Source: Hoyosella levis (GTDB lineage Bacteria; Actinomycetota; Actinomycetes; Mycobacteriales; Mycobacteriaceae). Taken from it: a DNA stretch of 64,000 nucleotides. The translations under genes were made by a program, and so were the position numbers. The notes under the pieces were generated by a model. That model had not been told where the DNA came from, searched no databases, and saw nothing but the letters and a program-made list of their open reading frames with translations. Where the stretch lies: the NCBI RefSeq assembly GCF_026008515.1, contig NZ_BQYM01000008.1, positions 1-64,000 of the forward strand, written 5' to 3'. Below are positions 48,288-57,155 of the stretch, piece after piece (position 1 is the first letter of the stretch; each line of letters begins with the position of its first letter).

Positions 48288-48773
48288 TCACGACGCGACA
48301 AGGACCTCATCGAGCATCGAGGCTGCCTTGACATCGTCGGTGCCCTCCGCGAGAGCGAGCTCGCCAACGAGGATCTGCCGCGCCTTGGCGAGCATCCTCT
48401 TCTCGCCGGCCGACAAGCCACGATCCTGGTCGCGGCGCCACAGGTCACGCACGACCTCCGCGACCTTGTTCACATCCCCGGAAGCAAGCTTCTCGAGGTT
48501 GGCCTTGTAGCGGCGGGACCAGTTGGTCGGCTCCTCGGTATGCGCTTCACGCAGGACCTGGAACACCCGATCAAGGCCTTCCTCGCCAACAACGTCACGA
48601 ACGCCAACATACTCGGCGTTGGCGGCAGGAACCCGAACCGTCAGGTCGCCCTGGGCAACCTTCAGTACGAGGTACTCCTTCTGCTCACCCCGAATGGTTC
48701 GGGTTTCAATAGCATCGATCGTGGCTGCACCGTGATGGGGATAAACAACGGTGTCTCCGACCCTGAAATTCAT
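48288..48773 (-). CDS. carD: RNA polymerase-binding transcription factor CarD
   Basis: 161 residues, nearly colinear with mycobacterial CarD. The N-terminal RNAP-interaction domain ([25 protein letters not shown]) and the C-terminal DNA-binding helices ([35 protein letters not shown]) are intact, including the conserved Trp that wedges the promoter bubble. CarD stabilises open complexes, notably at rRNA promoters. ATG at 48773 with an AAAGGGG site. Divergent from lpqE over a 351-bp gap. Confidence 0.97.
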   Translation of the reverse strand: MNFRVGDTVVYPHHGAATIDAIETRTIRGEQKEYLVLKVAQGDLTVRVPAANAEYVGVRDVVGEEGLDRVFQVLREAHTEEPTNWSRRYKANLEKLASGDVNKVAEVVRDLWRRDQDRGLSAGEKRMLAKARQILVGELALAEGTDDVKAASMLDEVLVAS

Positions 48774-48935
48774 ATGTCCCGTACCCCTTTCGATATGACT
48801 ATGCTAACACGAGCCTGCCCTAAATGGATGACGTCCTTGCAGGTCAGCGCCGTCCACACCGAGGCACCACCGCTCACCTGCGGTTCTTCGGGGCTTGCAG
48901 TTGCAAACACCCCGGCCAGGATTGGCCCGCCAAGG

Positions 48936-48972
48936 CCCGCTCCCGCGCGCGCCGACCGCGGGCGGGAGCGGG
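48936..48972. other. GC-rich hairpin in the carD-lpqE gap
   Basis: Perfect 11-bp stem CCCGCTCCCGC (48936-48946) with 48962-48972. It lies in the 351-bp divergent gap 48774-49124, where I otherwise see only a possible carD -10 (TAGCAT near 48800) and no gene. Confidence 0.4.
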
Positions 48973-49124
48973 TGGACCATGCCCATGGACCGAAACGACC
49001 AGAAACCCCACCCACCGCGCACGACCGGTCCCGGGCCAACTACTCTGCATAGTGGAAGCGTTCGCACGGCGCACGGTGCGCCTCGCGCTGCTTCACGATC
49101 ACCAAGAGCCCGGGAGGACCGACC

Positions 49125-49745
49125 GTGACTTCGTCAACAGCGCAGCACCGCGCACAAACCACTGTGCTCACCTCGCGCTCGCGCACGCGCTCGCATCGTC
49201 TTGCTGCGATGACGCTCGCGCTCGGCGCGAGCTCAGTGCTCGCCCTGGCCGGCTGTGGTGCCGGGCAGCTCACCCAGACCGGCACCAAGGTCGCAGCGGT
49301 CACGGGAAGCGCGGTGGAGATCGGGGATCTCGCGCTGCGCAACGCGCATGTCGTCTTCGAGGGCGACGAGACCGCGTACCCGCTCGAGGCCGCGGACACC
49401 GCCTCGCTGGTGTTCACCCTCGTCAACACCAGCGCGACGCAGGACGAGACCCTGCTCGGCATCGAATCCTTCGAAGCGCAGGTTGCCCTGCCCGAGGACG
49501 CCGAGCTCGAGATCCCTGCCGGTGGTGTCCTCGAGGTCGGGGTCGCTGCCCAGGAGCTCGAGGAGGAGGACGCCGACCGTCCGACGATCGAGCTGTCGAA
49601 CTTGAGCCCGGACGTGCGCCCCGGCCTGACCGTGCCATTCACCTTCACCTTCGCCGAGGCTGGTGACGTCACCGTCAACGTTCCGATCGACGCCGGCGCC
49701 GCCTCGCAGCGCACCTACGTGCCCGCCGAGCCCCTGGGTCACTGA
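49125..49745 (+). CDS. lpqE: Lipoprotein, LpqE-like
   Basis: 206 residues. A basic N-terminus, a hydrophobic signal helix and the lipobox LAGC (Cys44) are followed by a beta-rich domain (LALRNAHVVFEGD to ERTY-like end). Position beside carD and radA matches Rv3584 (LpqE) and the sequence has the same secreted beta-sandwich character. Function unknown. GTG at 49125 with GGAGG upstream; a terminator follows its stop. Confidence 0.8.
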   Translation: MTSSTAQHRAQTTVLTSRSRTRSHRLAAMTLALGASSVLALAGCGAGQLTQTGTKVAAVTGSAVEIGDLALRNAHVVFEGDETAYPLEAADTASLVFTLVNTSATQDETLLGIESFEAQVALPEDAELEIPAGGVLEVGVAAQELEEEDADRPTIELSNLSPDVRPGLTVPFTFTFAEAGDVTVNVPIDAGAASQRTYVPAEPLGH

Positions 49746-49770
49746 CCCCCCGCGCACGGCTTGAGACCGT

Positions 49771-49802
49771 CCCGGCCTAGCACCCCATGGTGCTAGGCCG
49801 GG
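49771..49802 (+). terminator. Terminator after lpqE
   Basis: Perfect 14-bp stem CCCGGCCTAGCACC (49771-49784) with 49789-49802, loop CCAT. Confidence 0.85.
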
Positions 49803-49897
49803 CCTCGTACGGTCGGCCCCCTGCCAGACCACCCGCTGCTCGCGGCGCGCGATGACAGGCCGAATACACGCGGGCCGGAAGTGTCAGGGGCATGGAC

Positions 49898-49903
49898 TAG
49901 CCT
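49898..49903 (+). promoter_or_regulatory. -10 box of radA (leaderless)
   Basis: TAGCCT ends 8 nt before the GTG at 49912. Confidence 0.5.
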
Positions 49904-49911
49904 GCTGCATT

Positions 49912-51309
49912 GTGGTCCGAACCAGAACGAGCTTCCGCTGCACCGCCTGCCAGCACGTGACATACAAGTGGGCAGGACGCTGCCCCGAATGTGGCGCATG
50001 GGGCTCCGTCGAGGAAGCTCCGGCGCTCTCGACCCTGCAGAAATCAGCGCTGCAACGGTCGGCCCTGCCCGAATCCCGCGTTGCCTCGACCACCGGGGGC
50101 CTCCTCCCGTCTAGCCCCGCGCTGCCCCTGAGCCAGGTCGAGGGCACCCAGGCAGCAACCCGCTCCACCGGGATCGGCGAGCTTGACCGGGTCCTCGGCG
50201 GCGGCGTGGTCTCCGGCGCGGTGATCCTGCTCGCCGGGGAGCCCGGCGTGGGCAAGTCCACGCTGCTTCTCGAAGTAGTGCGCCGCTGGGCCGACAACGA
50301 TATCGCGCTCTACGTGACGGGAGAGGAGTCCGCGGGACAGGTGCGACTGCGCGCGGAACGCATGGGCGCCCTGCACGACCGCGTCATGATCGCCTCGGAA
50401 TCGGAGCTCGCGACCATTCTCGGTCACGTCGAGCAAGTAGGCCCGAGCCTGCTGATCGTCGATTCGGTGCAGACGATGCGGGCTGCGGATTCCGAGGGCA
50501 CCACGGGCGGGGTGACGCAGGTGCGGGCGGTGACCAATGCGCTGACCGCGCTAGCGAAGTCAACAGGCATCGCGGTCCTGCTGGTCGGCCATGTGACCAA
50601 GGATGGCTCGGTCGCCGGGCCCCGATCGCTCGAGCACATCGTTGATGTGGTCCTGCACTTCGAGGGCGACAAGAACTCGACACTGCGCATGATCCGCGGC
50701 ATCAAGAACCGGTTCGGCCCCACTGACGAGGTGGGGTGCTTCGAGATGAAGGACAGCGGCATCGCCGAGGTCTCGGACCCGTCGGGGCTCTTCCTGCACC
50801 ATCATGCGCACAGCGTCCCCGGAACCGCGATCACTGTGGCGATGGACGGCAAGCGGCCCTTGCTCGGCGAGGTGCAAGCCTTGGTCGCGGGCAGTGGCAT
50901 TCCGTCCCCCAGGCGCGCGGTGAGCGGCCTCGATGGGGCGCGGGTGGCAATGATCCTCGCGGTGCTCGAACGACGCTGCGGGGTAGCTCTCACCGGCTCG
51001 GAGGTGTATGCGGCGACGGTTGGCGGTATGCGCGTAACCGAGCCCTCCGCGGACCTCGCCATCGCGCTAGCTGTCGCCTCGGGCGCGCGGGACCGGGCCC
51101 TGCCGGAGAAGACCGTGGTGATCGGCGAGGTCGGGCTCGCGGGCGAGGTGCGGCGCGTGCCGGGAGTGGCCCGACGGGTCCAGGAGGCGGCTCGCCTTGG
51201 TTTCACCCGTGCCATTGTCCCCGCGGATTCCGAGGCGCTGCCCGAATCGGTACGGGCCCTGCGTGTTCGCGACATGGCCGAGGCGCTCGCGCTGCTGCCG
51301 CGCGACTAG
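49912..51309 (+). CDS. radA: DNA repair protein RadA
   Basis: 465 residues. An N-terminal C4 zinc finger (FRCTACQ and CPECG), RecA-like core with Walker A GEPGVGKS, the RadA-specific KNRFG motif, and a C-terminal Lon-like domain (SEVYAATVGGMRVTEPSADLAIALA). RadA is a branch-migration helicase in homologous recombination and binds DisA, whose gene follows. The GTG at 49912 is favoured by TAGCCT 8 nt upstream; a longer frame to 49852 has no support. Confidence 0.95.
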   Translation: MVRTRTSFRCTACQHVTYKWAGRCPECGAWGSVEEAPALSTLQKSALQRSALPESRVASTTGGLLPSSPALPLSQVEGTQAATRSTGIGELDRVLGGGVVSGAVILLAGEPGVGKSTLLLEVVRRWADNDIALYVTGEESAGQVRLRAERMGALHDRVMIASESELATILGHVEQVGPSLLIVDSVQTMRAADSEGTTGGVTQVRAVTNALTALAKSTGIAVLLVGHVTKDGSVAGPRSLEHIVDVVLHFEGDKNSTLRMIRGIKNRFGPTDEVGCFEMKDSGIAEVSDPSGLFLHHHAHSVPGTAITVAMDGKRPLLGEVQALVAGSGIPSPRRAVSGLDGARVAMILAVLERRCGVALTGSEVYAATVGGMRVTEPSADLAIALAVASGARDRALPEKTVVIGEVGLAGEVRRVPGVARRVQEAARLGFTRAIVPADSEALPESVRALRVRDMAEALALLPRD

Positions 51310-51319
51310 CGATCTATTC

Positions 51320-51342
51320 GGGGGCGACCATGCGACGCCCCC
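51320..51342 (+). terminator. Short hairpin between radA and disA
   Basis: GGGGGCG (51320-51326) pairs with CGCCCCC (51336-51342), 11 nt past the radA stop. A TAGCCT box at 51353-51358 could restart transcription for disA. Confidence 0.55.
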
Positions 51343-51414
51343 AGTTCTGCAGTAGCCTTCATTGACGTTTCATCGTGGCCAAGCAGTCTTCATGAACAAG
51401 CAGGGAGTCGTTCC

Positions 51415-52494
51415 GTGGCGCAGCGAGCCCTTTCGCCGGATCTCTCCACCATCGCCCGGCTCGCGCCGGGAACGGGGCTGCGGGATGCGCTCGAGCGCAT
51501 CCTTCGCGGACGTACCGGCGCGCTCATCGTGCTCGGCCTCGACGACGTCGTCGAGCAGATCTGCGATGGCGGGTTCAGCCTCGATGTGGAGTTCGCGCCA
51601 ACCAGGCTCCGGGAGCTCGCCAAGATGGATGGGGCTGTCGTGCTCTCCGCGGATGGCAGGCGAATCGTCCGGGCCAACGTGCATCTCGTGCCGGACCCGT
51701 CGATCACGAGCAGCGAGACGGGAACCCGGCATCGCACCGCGGAGCGCACCGCGCACCACACCGGCCATCCCGTGATCTCGGTGAGCCATTCGATGGGCAT
51801 CGCGACCGTCTACACCCACGGCCAGCGCCATGTGCTCGAGGATTCCGCGACCATCCTGTCGCGCGCGAACCAGGCCATCGCCACCCTTGAGCGCTACAAG
51901 AACCGGCTCGATGCCGCGACTCGCTCACTGACCGTGGAAGAGCTCGATGATGTCGTCAGCCTCCGTGATGTGCTGCTCGTCATCCAGCGCTGCGAGATGG
52001 TCCGGCGCATCGCCATCGAGATCGACCGGGCCGTCATCGAGCTGGGCACGGACGGGCGCCAGGTAGCGCTCCAGCTCGTCGAGCTGCTTGGCGACAATGA
52101 CCAGCTGCTGCGCGTCGTATTGCGCGACTACCTGCCCCATCAGGGCACCCCGGCCATTGCCGACGCCAACGATGTCGCCACGGAGCTCGCTGGCTTGTCC
52201 GATGCGATGCTGCTCGACCTCAGTGCGCTCGCCCGCCTGCTCGGGCATGACACCCCCGCTGATTCCCACGAGATGACGGTTTCTCCACGGGGCTACCGCT
52301 TCCTCGCGCAACTGCCAAAAGTTCCGGTCTCCCAGATCGAGCAGCTCGTTGACGCGTTCGGTTCCCTGCAAGCGTTGCTCGCCGCGCGCCCGGAGAAGCT
52401 CCACACGGTCGAGGGGATCAGTTCCTACCGTGCCCGGATGATCGCCGACGAGCTCTCGAGGCTCGCCAGTTCCACTCTCGAGGATCGCTTCTAG
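51415..52494 (+). CDS. disA: DNA integrity scanning diadenylate cyclase DisA
   Basis: 359 residues. The DAC domain has the DGA ([11 protein letters not shown]) and RHR ([11 protein letters not shown]) motifs that bind ATP; a helical linker and a C-terminal helix-hairpin-helix DNA-binding part ([15 protein letters not shown]) follow. DisA makes c-di-AMP and pauses at branched DNA. GTG at 51415 with AGGGAG upstream and an expected 5' UTR of about 50 nt from the TAGCCT box at 51353. Its end overlaps the convergent membrane-protein gene by 4 bp. Confidence 0.95.
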   Translation: MAQRALSPDLSTIARLAPGTGLRDALERILRGRTGALIVLGLDDVVEQICDGGFSLDVEFAPTRLRELAKMDGAVVLSADGRRIVRANVHLVPDPSITSSETGTRHRTAERTAHHTGHPVISVSHSMGIATVYTHGQRHVLEDSATILSRANQAIATLERYKNRLDAATRSLTVEELDDVVSLRDVLLVIQRCEMVRRIAIEIDRAVIELGTDGRQVALQLVELLGDNDQLLRVVLRDYLPHQGTPAIADANDVATELAGLSDAMLLDLSALARLLGHDTPADSHEMTVSPRGYRFLAQLPKVPVSQIEQLVDAFGSLQALLAARPEKLHTVEGISSYRARMIADELSRLASSTLEDRF

Positions 52495-53318
52495 CCCGCG
52501 GGCGGCGGAGGGGGCGGGCTAGGCAATGCCGCCTCCGGCTCGGGCTCGGGAACCGATGGGTCTATGACGGTGAACTGAACCGGCTCGGACTCCACCTCGC
52601 CCACCTGCGCGGTCACGCGGTACTCGCCCGGCGCTACGGGGTTCCGTGATCCGGAGCAGCCTGGTGCGGAGGACGTGCCCGACCAGGTGATCGCGAACGC
52701 GACCTGGTCCGCGGGAGCGAGCGTCCACACATCCCGCCCCGTGCCGGGCGCGCAGTCGGTGTTCACCCAGGTGCGCCGATCGCCCTCGACCGCCCTGACC
52801 ATCACTTGCTGCACGGCGGGACCGAGATCGCGCGCGCAGGTCGTATCACCGATATTGGTGACAACGATGCCAAACCGGGGCTGGTCGCCCACCAGGTACT
52901 CGGCGCGATCGATCGTCGCGCGCAAACTGATCGACTCGTCCTTGCAGGGCCCCTCCGCGACCTTCGGCTCCTCATCGAGGTCCTCGAGGTCCTCGGAGCC
53001 TGGCTCGGAATCGTCCGCAGGAGCCTCCTCGACGACTTCCTCGGCACCCTGCTGCTCGCCGCCCGGAGCATCGTCCTGCTCCCCCGCCTGCTCGCTCGCG
53101 CCGTCCTGCTCGGATGCGCTGCTGCTAGCGGCAGCAGAGGGGGGCTGCTCGTCACCGCCCCGGAACAGCGCGACGACCCCGACGATGATCCCCACGATCA
53201 AGGCCAGGACGAGGAGTAGCACGACGGCGGCGGCCACGATGCGGCGCCGACGATACACCTCGGGCGGGTGCGGGAGCCGGCGCGGACGGCGCGGGGAGGG
53301 ATAGCGAGGGTCGTGCAC
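52491..53318 (-). CDS. Single-pass membrane protein with acidic linker (Rv3587c-like)
   Basis: 275 residues. A basic cytoplasmic start, one transmembrane helix (about 27-52), an acidic Glu/Asp/Ser-rich linker (about 54-120), then an extracytoplasmic beta-rich domain with paired cysteines ([24 protein letters not shown]) and a Pro-rich tail. Position convergent with disA matches Rv3587c. Function unknown. GTG start at 53318. Confidence 0.8.
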   Translation of the reverse strand: MHDPRYPSPRRPRRLPHPPEVYRRRRIVAAAVVLLLVLALIVGIIVGVVALFRGGDEQPPSAAASSSASEQDGASEQAGEQDDAPGGEQQGAEEVVEEAPADDSEPGSEDLEDLDEEPKVAEGPCKDESISLRATIDRAEYLVGDQPRFGIVVTNIGDTTCARDLGPAVQQVMVRAVEGDRRTWVNTDCAPGTGRDVWTLAPADQVAFAITWSGTSSAPGCSGSRNPVAPGEYRVTAQVGEVESEPVQFTVIDPSVPEPEPEAALPSPPPPPPAG

Positions 53319-53423
53319 GGGACTTACGGTATTCCCGATCGTTACCCGGCAGCCTGATCACGGCGGGCGTGTCGGCTGTGAGTTTCGCCCCAGGACCCTC
53401 GCCCCCGAAGCCCCAGCAGGCCG

Positions 53424-54068
53424 CTAGCGATCCGACATGTCGTCGATGTCCCGATCGCCGACATCGCCGATCACGCTGCGCAGCCGGGCCTCGCCCTCCG
53501 CGAGCTTGTATGTCACTCCGACGATCGCGCACCGGCCAGCATCGACCGCCTCGGCGACCACGCGTGATCGCGCGAGCAGCAGCGTCGATGTCTCCTGCAC
53601 ATGCTGCGCCTCGAACTCATCGATCGCGCTCAGCCCACGCTGCTTGGCACGCAGCAGCGAAGGCGTGACACGCTCGACCACATCGCGCACGAACCCCGCG
53701 GGCACGTCCCCGCCCTCGAGGGCATTGACCGCGGCCGCGACGGCTCCGCAGCTATCGTGGCCGAGCACCACGACGAGGGGAACATTGAGGACGCCGACGC
53801 CGTACTCGATGGATCCCAGCACCGCGGAGTCCATCACATGGCCAGCGGTGCGCACGACGAACATCTGGCCGAGCCCCTGGTCAAAGATGATCTCGGCGGC
53901 CACGCGGGAGTCCGAGCAGCCGAACAGGACCGCGGTGGGGTGCTGCGCCGCTACAAGCTTGGCACGATCATCGATACCCTGGCTGGGGTGCAGGGGCGAC
54001 CCGCTGACGAAGCGCTGGTTCCCCTCCTTGAGGGACTTCCAGGCGGAAATCGGATTGGAGGATGGCAT
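53424..54068 (-). CDS. canB: Beta-carbonic anhydrase
   Basis: 214 residues. Zinc ligands Cys51, His104 and Cys107 (FGCSDSRV and LGHDSCGAV) with the Asp53/Arg dyad are intact. It interconverts CO2 and bicarbonate. Corresponds to Rv3588c. ATG at 54068 (MPSSNPISAWK) is the conserved start; a frame to 54110 is open. Divergent from mutY. Confidence 0.95.
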   Translation of the reverse strand: MPSSNPISAWKSLKEGNQRFVSGSPLHPSQGIDDRAKLVAAQHPTAVLFGCSDSRVAAEIIFDQGLGQMFVVRTAGHVMDSAVLGSIEYGVGVLNVPLVVVLGHDSCGAVAAAVNALEGGDVPAGFVRDVVERVTPSLLRAKQRGLSAIDEFEAQHVQETSTLLLARSRVVAEAVDAGRCAIVGVTYKLAEGEARLRSVIGDVGDRDIDDMSDR

Positions 54069-54186
54069 GGGTCCATTCTGCACTGTTTCCCGCCCGGCTT
54101 GGCGCGCCATACCGGGAACAGCGTCCCGGACAGCCTAGGAAATAGCGATTGAAATGCGACGATGTCCGCTTCTGTGAGGGTGTGAA

Positions 54187-55092
54187 GTGTTGGTGAAATC
54201 GAGCGGGACCGAGCAGTGGCGCGGCGCTGAGGAACTCGTAACATGGTTCCGCGACGAGGCCCGCGACCTGCCGTGGCGCCGCCCCGGAGTCTCGGCCTGG
54301 CACATCCTCATCAGCGAGATCATGCTGCAGCAAACGCCCGTGGCCCGGGTCGAGCCGATCTGGCACGACTGGGTACGCCGCTGGCCGCGACCCTCCGATC
54401 TTGCCGCGGAATCCCCTGCCGAGATCGTGCGCGCCTGGGGCAAGCTCGGCTACCCCCGCCGCGCGCTGCGCCTGCACGAGTGCGCTGGCATCCTCGCCCG
54501 GGACCACGGCGACGTGGTCCCCGACGATATCGAGCAGTTGCTCGCGCTTCCTGGCATCGGCACCTACACCGCCCGCGCGATCGCCTGCTTCGCCTACGGG
54601 CAATCCGTGCCGGTCGTGGATACCAACGTGCGGCGCGTGATCGCCCGCGCCGTGCGGGGGGACGCCGAGCCAGGGAACCCGTCAGCGACCCGCGACCTGC
54701 GCGAGGCCGCGGCGATCACCCCGAGCCGCGATGGCGCGGTGTTCGCGGCCGCCCTGATGGAGCTCGGGGCGGTGATCTGCACAGCACGAAGCCCGGAATG
54801 CTCGCGCTGCCCGCTCCCCCGCTGCGCCTGGGTGGAAGCTGGCCGGCCCGCCGCGACCGGGCCGAAGCGGCGCAGCCAGGGCTATGCAGGCACGGACAGG
54901 CAGGTGCGCGGCCGCATCCTTGATGTGCTGCGGGGCGAGACAGGGCCGGTCGAGCGGTCCAGGATCGACAGCGCATGGCTGCTCGACGGGGTCCAGCGAG
55001 ACCGCGCGCTTGGCTCGTTGCTGTCCGACGGGCTCGTGGAGCAAACCAGCGACGGCCGGTTCGCCCTGGCCGGCGAGGGTGGCGCGGACTAG
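54187..55092 (+). CDS. mutY: A/G-specific adenine DNA glycosylase
   Basis: 301 residues, the short actinobacterial form. Glu44 in SEIMLQQTPV, the helix-hairpin-helix LPGIGTYTARA with Asp145 in VVDTNV, and a 4Fe-4S loop (Cys198, 205, 208, 213) are present; the C-terminal NUDIX-like domain is short. MutY removes adenine opposite 8-oxoguanine. GTG at 54187 after GAGGGTG. A repeat-rich segment follows its stop. Confidence 0.94.
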   Translation: MLVKSSGTEQWRGAEELVTWFRDEARDLPWRRPGVSAWHILISEIMLQQTPVARVEPIWHDWVRRWPRPSDLAAESPAEIVRAWGKLGYPRRALRLHECAGILARDHGDVVPDDIEQLLALPGIGTYTARAIACFAYGQSVPVVDTNVRRVIARAVRGDAEPGNPSATRDLREAAAITPSRDGAVFAAALMELGAVICTARSPECSRCPLPRCAWVEAGRPAATGPKRRSQGYAGTDRQVRGRILDVLRGETGPVERSRIDSAWLLDGVQRDRALGSLLSDGLVEQTSDGRFALAGEGGAD

Positions 55093-55110
55093 GCCGGGCG
55101 GCGGCCGTGC

Positions 55111-55163
55111 GCTGGCATGGCATGGCCGCGCTGGCATGGCATGGCCGAGCTGGCATGGCAGCC
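55111..55163. repeat. 19-bp tandem repeat, about 2.7 copies
   Basis: Units GCTGGCATGGCATGGCCGC at 55111-55129, the same ending CGA at 55130-55148, and a partial unit at 55149-55163. They abut the dispersed element at 55161. Confidence 0.9.
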
Positions 55164-55235
55164 AAAAGCACGGGATACTGTCAATCGCGATAGATCGCGC
55201 GGTGGGATTTTCGCGGCTTCTATCGCGTTTGCTCG
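55161..55235 (+). repeat. Dispersed palindromic element, copy 4 (most diverged)
   Basis: Tag GCCAAAAGCACGGGATACTG, then CAATCGCGATAGA and TTCTATCGCGTTTG as arms. Reference orientation on the plus strand. It is sandwiched between two different tandem repeats. Confidence 0.85.
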
Positions 55236-55314
55236 CGGCCGAGCTAGGACGCCTCGCGGCTGAGCTAGGACGCCCCGCGGCTGGATTAGGACGCTCGCGG
55301 CCGAGCTAGGGCGC
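55232..55314. repeat. 21-bp tandem repeat, about 4 copies
   Basis: Units such as CTCGCGGCCGAGCTAGGACGC starting at 55232, 55253, 55274 and 55295, with a few differences. The last unit carries the stop codon of the convergent hydrolase gene. Confidence 0.88.
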
Positions 55315-56091
55315 CCCGCGGCCCCGCGCGGGAATCGCCGCGAGAAAGGCCTCCACCGCGCCGCGATACTCCTCCGGTGCCTCGTCGTGGATGAGATGCG
55401 CGGTGCCAGGGACCTTCTGGTAGTCCGTCCATGCCGCACGAGGGACGCCCGCCATCTCGTTCATCTGCCCCGGGATGGTGAGGGTGTGCTCCCCCTCGAG
55501 CAGCAGAGCCGGGCAGCGAACGCCCCGCCACTGCTGCCAGTAGTCACGGGTGCCCCAGTGGCCGGCTATGGCGCGCCACGTATCGATGCGGCCGTGCAGG
55601 CGCCAGCCCGTGGCCGTCCGGTCGAACGAGTCGAGGAAGTAGCGGCCCGCCACTGGTCCGAACATGTCGAGCACCTCGTTCTCGTCGGTGAACTCGGCCG
55701 GCCAGGATGCGAACCAGGCGTCCCACGGCTGGGTGGTGCGGCCCCGGTAGTCCGGGCACATGTCCTCGACCACGATGGCTCGGACGGCATCGGGATGGGC
55801 GGCAGCGGTGCACCAGGCGTGGAGCCCGCCCATGGAATGACCGATGAGGATGGCCGGTTCTTCCCAGCCCGCCAGGATGGCGGCGATGTCCTCGACGAAG
55901 GCCTCCGTGACAATGCCGGCGCCATCTTCGCTCCCCGCGCCGCTGATGCCACGGTGGTGCGGGGCGTCGTAGGTGTGCACCCGGCCGTAGCGGCGCAGCC
56001 AGGGCACGCATGGCTGCCAGGTACGGCCTCGTCCCATCAGCCCATGCAGGAGGAGGATCGGGCCACCGTCGCCACCGTGATCGACCAACAC
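55306..56091 (-). CDS. Alpha/beta hydrolase (Rv3591c-like)
   Basis: 261 residues. ILLLHGLMGRGRTWQPCVPWLRR, nucleophile elbow LIGHSMGGLHAW, VVEDMCPDYRG and the final histidine in GTAHLIHDEAPEEY mark an active alpha/beta hydrolase. Substrate unknown. Its position next to mhuD matches Rv3591c. The stop lies in the last unit of a 21-bp tandem repeat, so repeat-number changes could alter the 3' end. GTG at 56091 with TAGAGT 8 nt upstream. Confidence 0.88.
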   Translation of the reverse strand: MLVDHGGDGGPILLLHGLMGRGRTWQPCVPWLRRYGRVHTYDAPHHRGISGAGSEDGAGIVTEAFVEDIAAILAGWEEPAILIGHSMGGLHAWCTAAAHPDAVRAIVVEDMCPDYRGRTTQPWDAWFASWPAEFTDENEVLDMFGPVAGRYFLDSFDRTATGWRLHGRIDTWRAIAGHWGTRDYWQQWRGVRCPALLLEGEHTLTIPGQMNEMAGVPRAAWTDYQKVPGTAHLIHDEAPEEYRGAVEAFLAAIPARGRGAP

Positions 56092-56099
56092 GCGGAGTG

Positions 56100-56105
56100 A
56101 CTCTA
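56100..56105 (-). promoter_or_regulatory. -10 box of hydrolase gene (leaderless)
   Basis: TAGAGT on the minus strand, 8 nt before the GTG at 56091. Only 6 bp separate it from the divergent mhuD box. Confidence 0.5.
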
Positions 56106-56111
56106 CGCGAG

Positions 56112-56117
56112 TACGAT
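56112..56117 (+). promoter_or_regulatory. -10 box of mhuD (leaderless)
   Basis: TACGAT ends 6 nt before the ATG at 56124. Confidence 0.5.
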
Positions 56118-56123
56118 CACGGC

Positions 56124-56444
56124 ATGCCTGTAGTGAAGATCAATGCCATCGATGTGCCCGAGGGTGCTGGAGCCGAGCTCGAGAAGCGCTTCGCCGCGCG
56201 CGCGGGGACCGTGGAGGACTCGCCCGGGTTCCTGGGGTTCCAGCTGCTTCGGCCGGTGAAGGGCGAATCGCGCTACTTCGTGGTCACCCAGTGGGAGTCG
56301 GACGAGGCTTTCGACGCCTGGGCCTCGGGGCCTGCCCGTGCCGCGCACGCTGGCGGGGAGGGCAAGCGGCCCGTGGCGTCGGGGGCATCGCTGCTCGAGT
56401 TCGAGGTTGTCCTTGATGTGACCCCGAAGGGTGCCGCGGGCTAG
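56124..56444 (+). CDS. mhuD: Haem-degrading monooxygenase MhuD
   Basis: 106 residues, the same length class as M. tuberculosis MhuD (Rv3592). MPVVKINAIDVPEGAG carries the haem-contacting Asn7; Trp66 and the haem ligand His75 are conserved in WASGPARAAHAG; ASLLEFEVVLDV closes the ferredoxin-like fold. MhuD dimers bind two haems per site and open the ring to mycobilin, freeing iron without CO. It shares a 32-bp divergent promoter gap with the hydrolase; a palindromic element follows 34 nt after the stop. Confidence 0.94.
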   Translation: MPVVKINAIDVPEGAGAELEKRFAARAGTVEDSPGFLGFQLLRPVKGESRYFVVTQWESDEAFDAWASGPARAAHAGGEGKRPVASGASLLEFEVVLDVTPKGAAG

Positions 56445-56477
56445 CCGCAGGCCGTCGCTCGACGCCTCCGCGAACTA

Positions 56478-56552
56478 GGCAAAAGCACGAAAGACCGTCA
56501 AACGCGATAGATGCCGTCCTGGGTTCCCGGCGGCATCTATCGCGTTTGCGGC
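56478..56552 (+). repeat. Dispersed palindromic element, copy 5
   Basis: Perfect 18-bp arms CAAACGCGATAGATGCCG (56499-56516) and its complement (56531-56548), 14-nt loop TCCTGGGTTCCCGG. Plus-strand reference orientation, between convergent mhuD and osmC. Confidence 0.92.
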
Positions 56553-56607
56553 TATGGTTCCTCACGGCTTGTCGCGACCACGGCTCGCCGCGGAGGCGAC
56601 AGGTGCC

Positions 56608-57045
56608 TCAGAGCAGCGAAGCCTCGAGGCTGATCTCGACACCGGCGAGGGCCTTGCTCACGGGGCAGCCTTCCTTGGCCGCGTTGGCGGCTTCCTGGAA
56701 CGCTGCCGCGTCAATGCCCTCGACCTCGCCGCGGACGGTGAGCTTGCTCGTGGTGATGCGGAGTCCACCGTCGCCATCGGGGGCGACCGTGACATCGGCG
56801 CGCACCTCGAGGTTCTGGGGGTTTCCCCCGGCCTGGGCGATCTGCCCCGACAGTGCCATCGAGTAGCAGGATGAGTGCGCTGCCGCGATCAGCTCCTCCG
56901 GGCTAGTGGTCCCATCGGCCTCGTCCGCCGTCCTCTTGGGAAACGAGACGTCGAACCGGCCGATGCCCGAGCTGGTGAGTTCCACGGTGCCGCCGCCCTC
57001 CTGGAGGGTGCCGTTCCAAGCGGTGCGTGCCGAACGTGTTGGCAT
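56608..57045 (-). CDS. osmC: OsmC-family peroxiredoxin
   Basis: 145 residues. Both redox cysteines are present: Cys60 in AAAHSSCYSMALS and Cys127 in KEGCPVSKAL. OsmC/Ohr proteins reduce organic hydroperoxides; spacing and the SPEELIAAAHSSC segment favour the OsmC branch. ATG at 57045 (MPTRSARTAWNG). It is convergent with mhuD and divergent from the DUF5995 gene. Confidence 0.92.
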   Translation of the reverse strand: MPTRSARTAWNGTLQEGGGTVELTSSGIGRFDVSFPKRTADEADGTTSPEELIAAAHSSCYSMALSGQIAQAGGNPQNLEVRADVTVAPDGDGGLRITTSKLTVRGEVEGIDAAAFQEAANAAKEGCPVSKALAGVEISLEASLL

Positions 57046-57142
57046 TGTGGTCCTTTCCGTTGATGATTGGCCCCATCTTTCCGGGCCCGTACCCAGTCTT
57101 CCCCAATGTGCCCAGGCTGCAAGTATTTCCGGGGCTTTCTTC

Positions 57143-57148
57143 TAGACT
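57143..57148 (+). promoter_or_regulatory. -10 box of DUF5995 gene (leaderless)
   Basis: TAGACT ends 7 nt before the GTG at 57156. Confidence 0.5.
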
Positions 57149-57155
57149 TCGTGGC

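Noticed and set aside
55111-55314. A CRISPR array
   Set aside because: The repeat units are directly adjacent without spacers and no cas genes are present.
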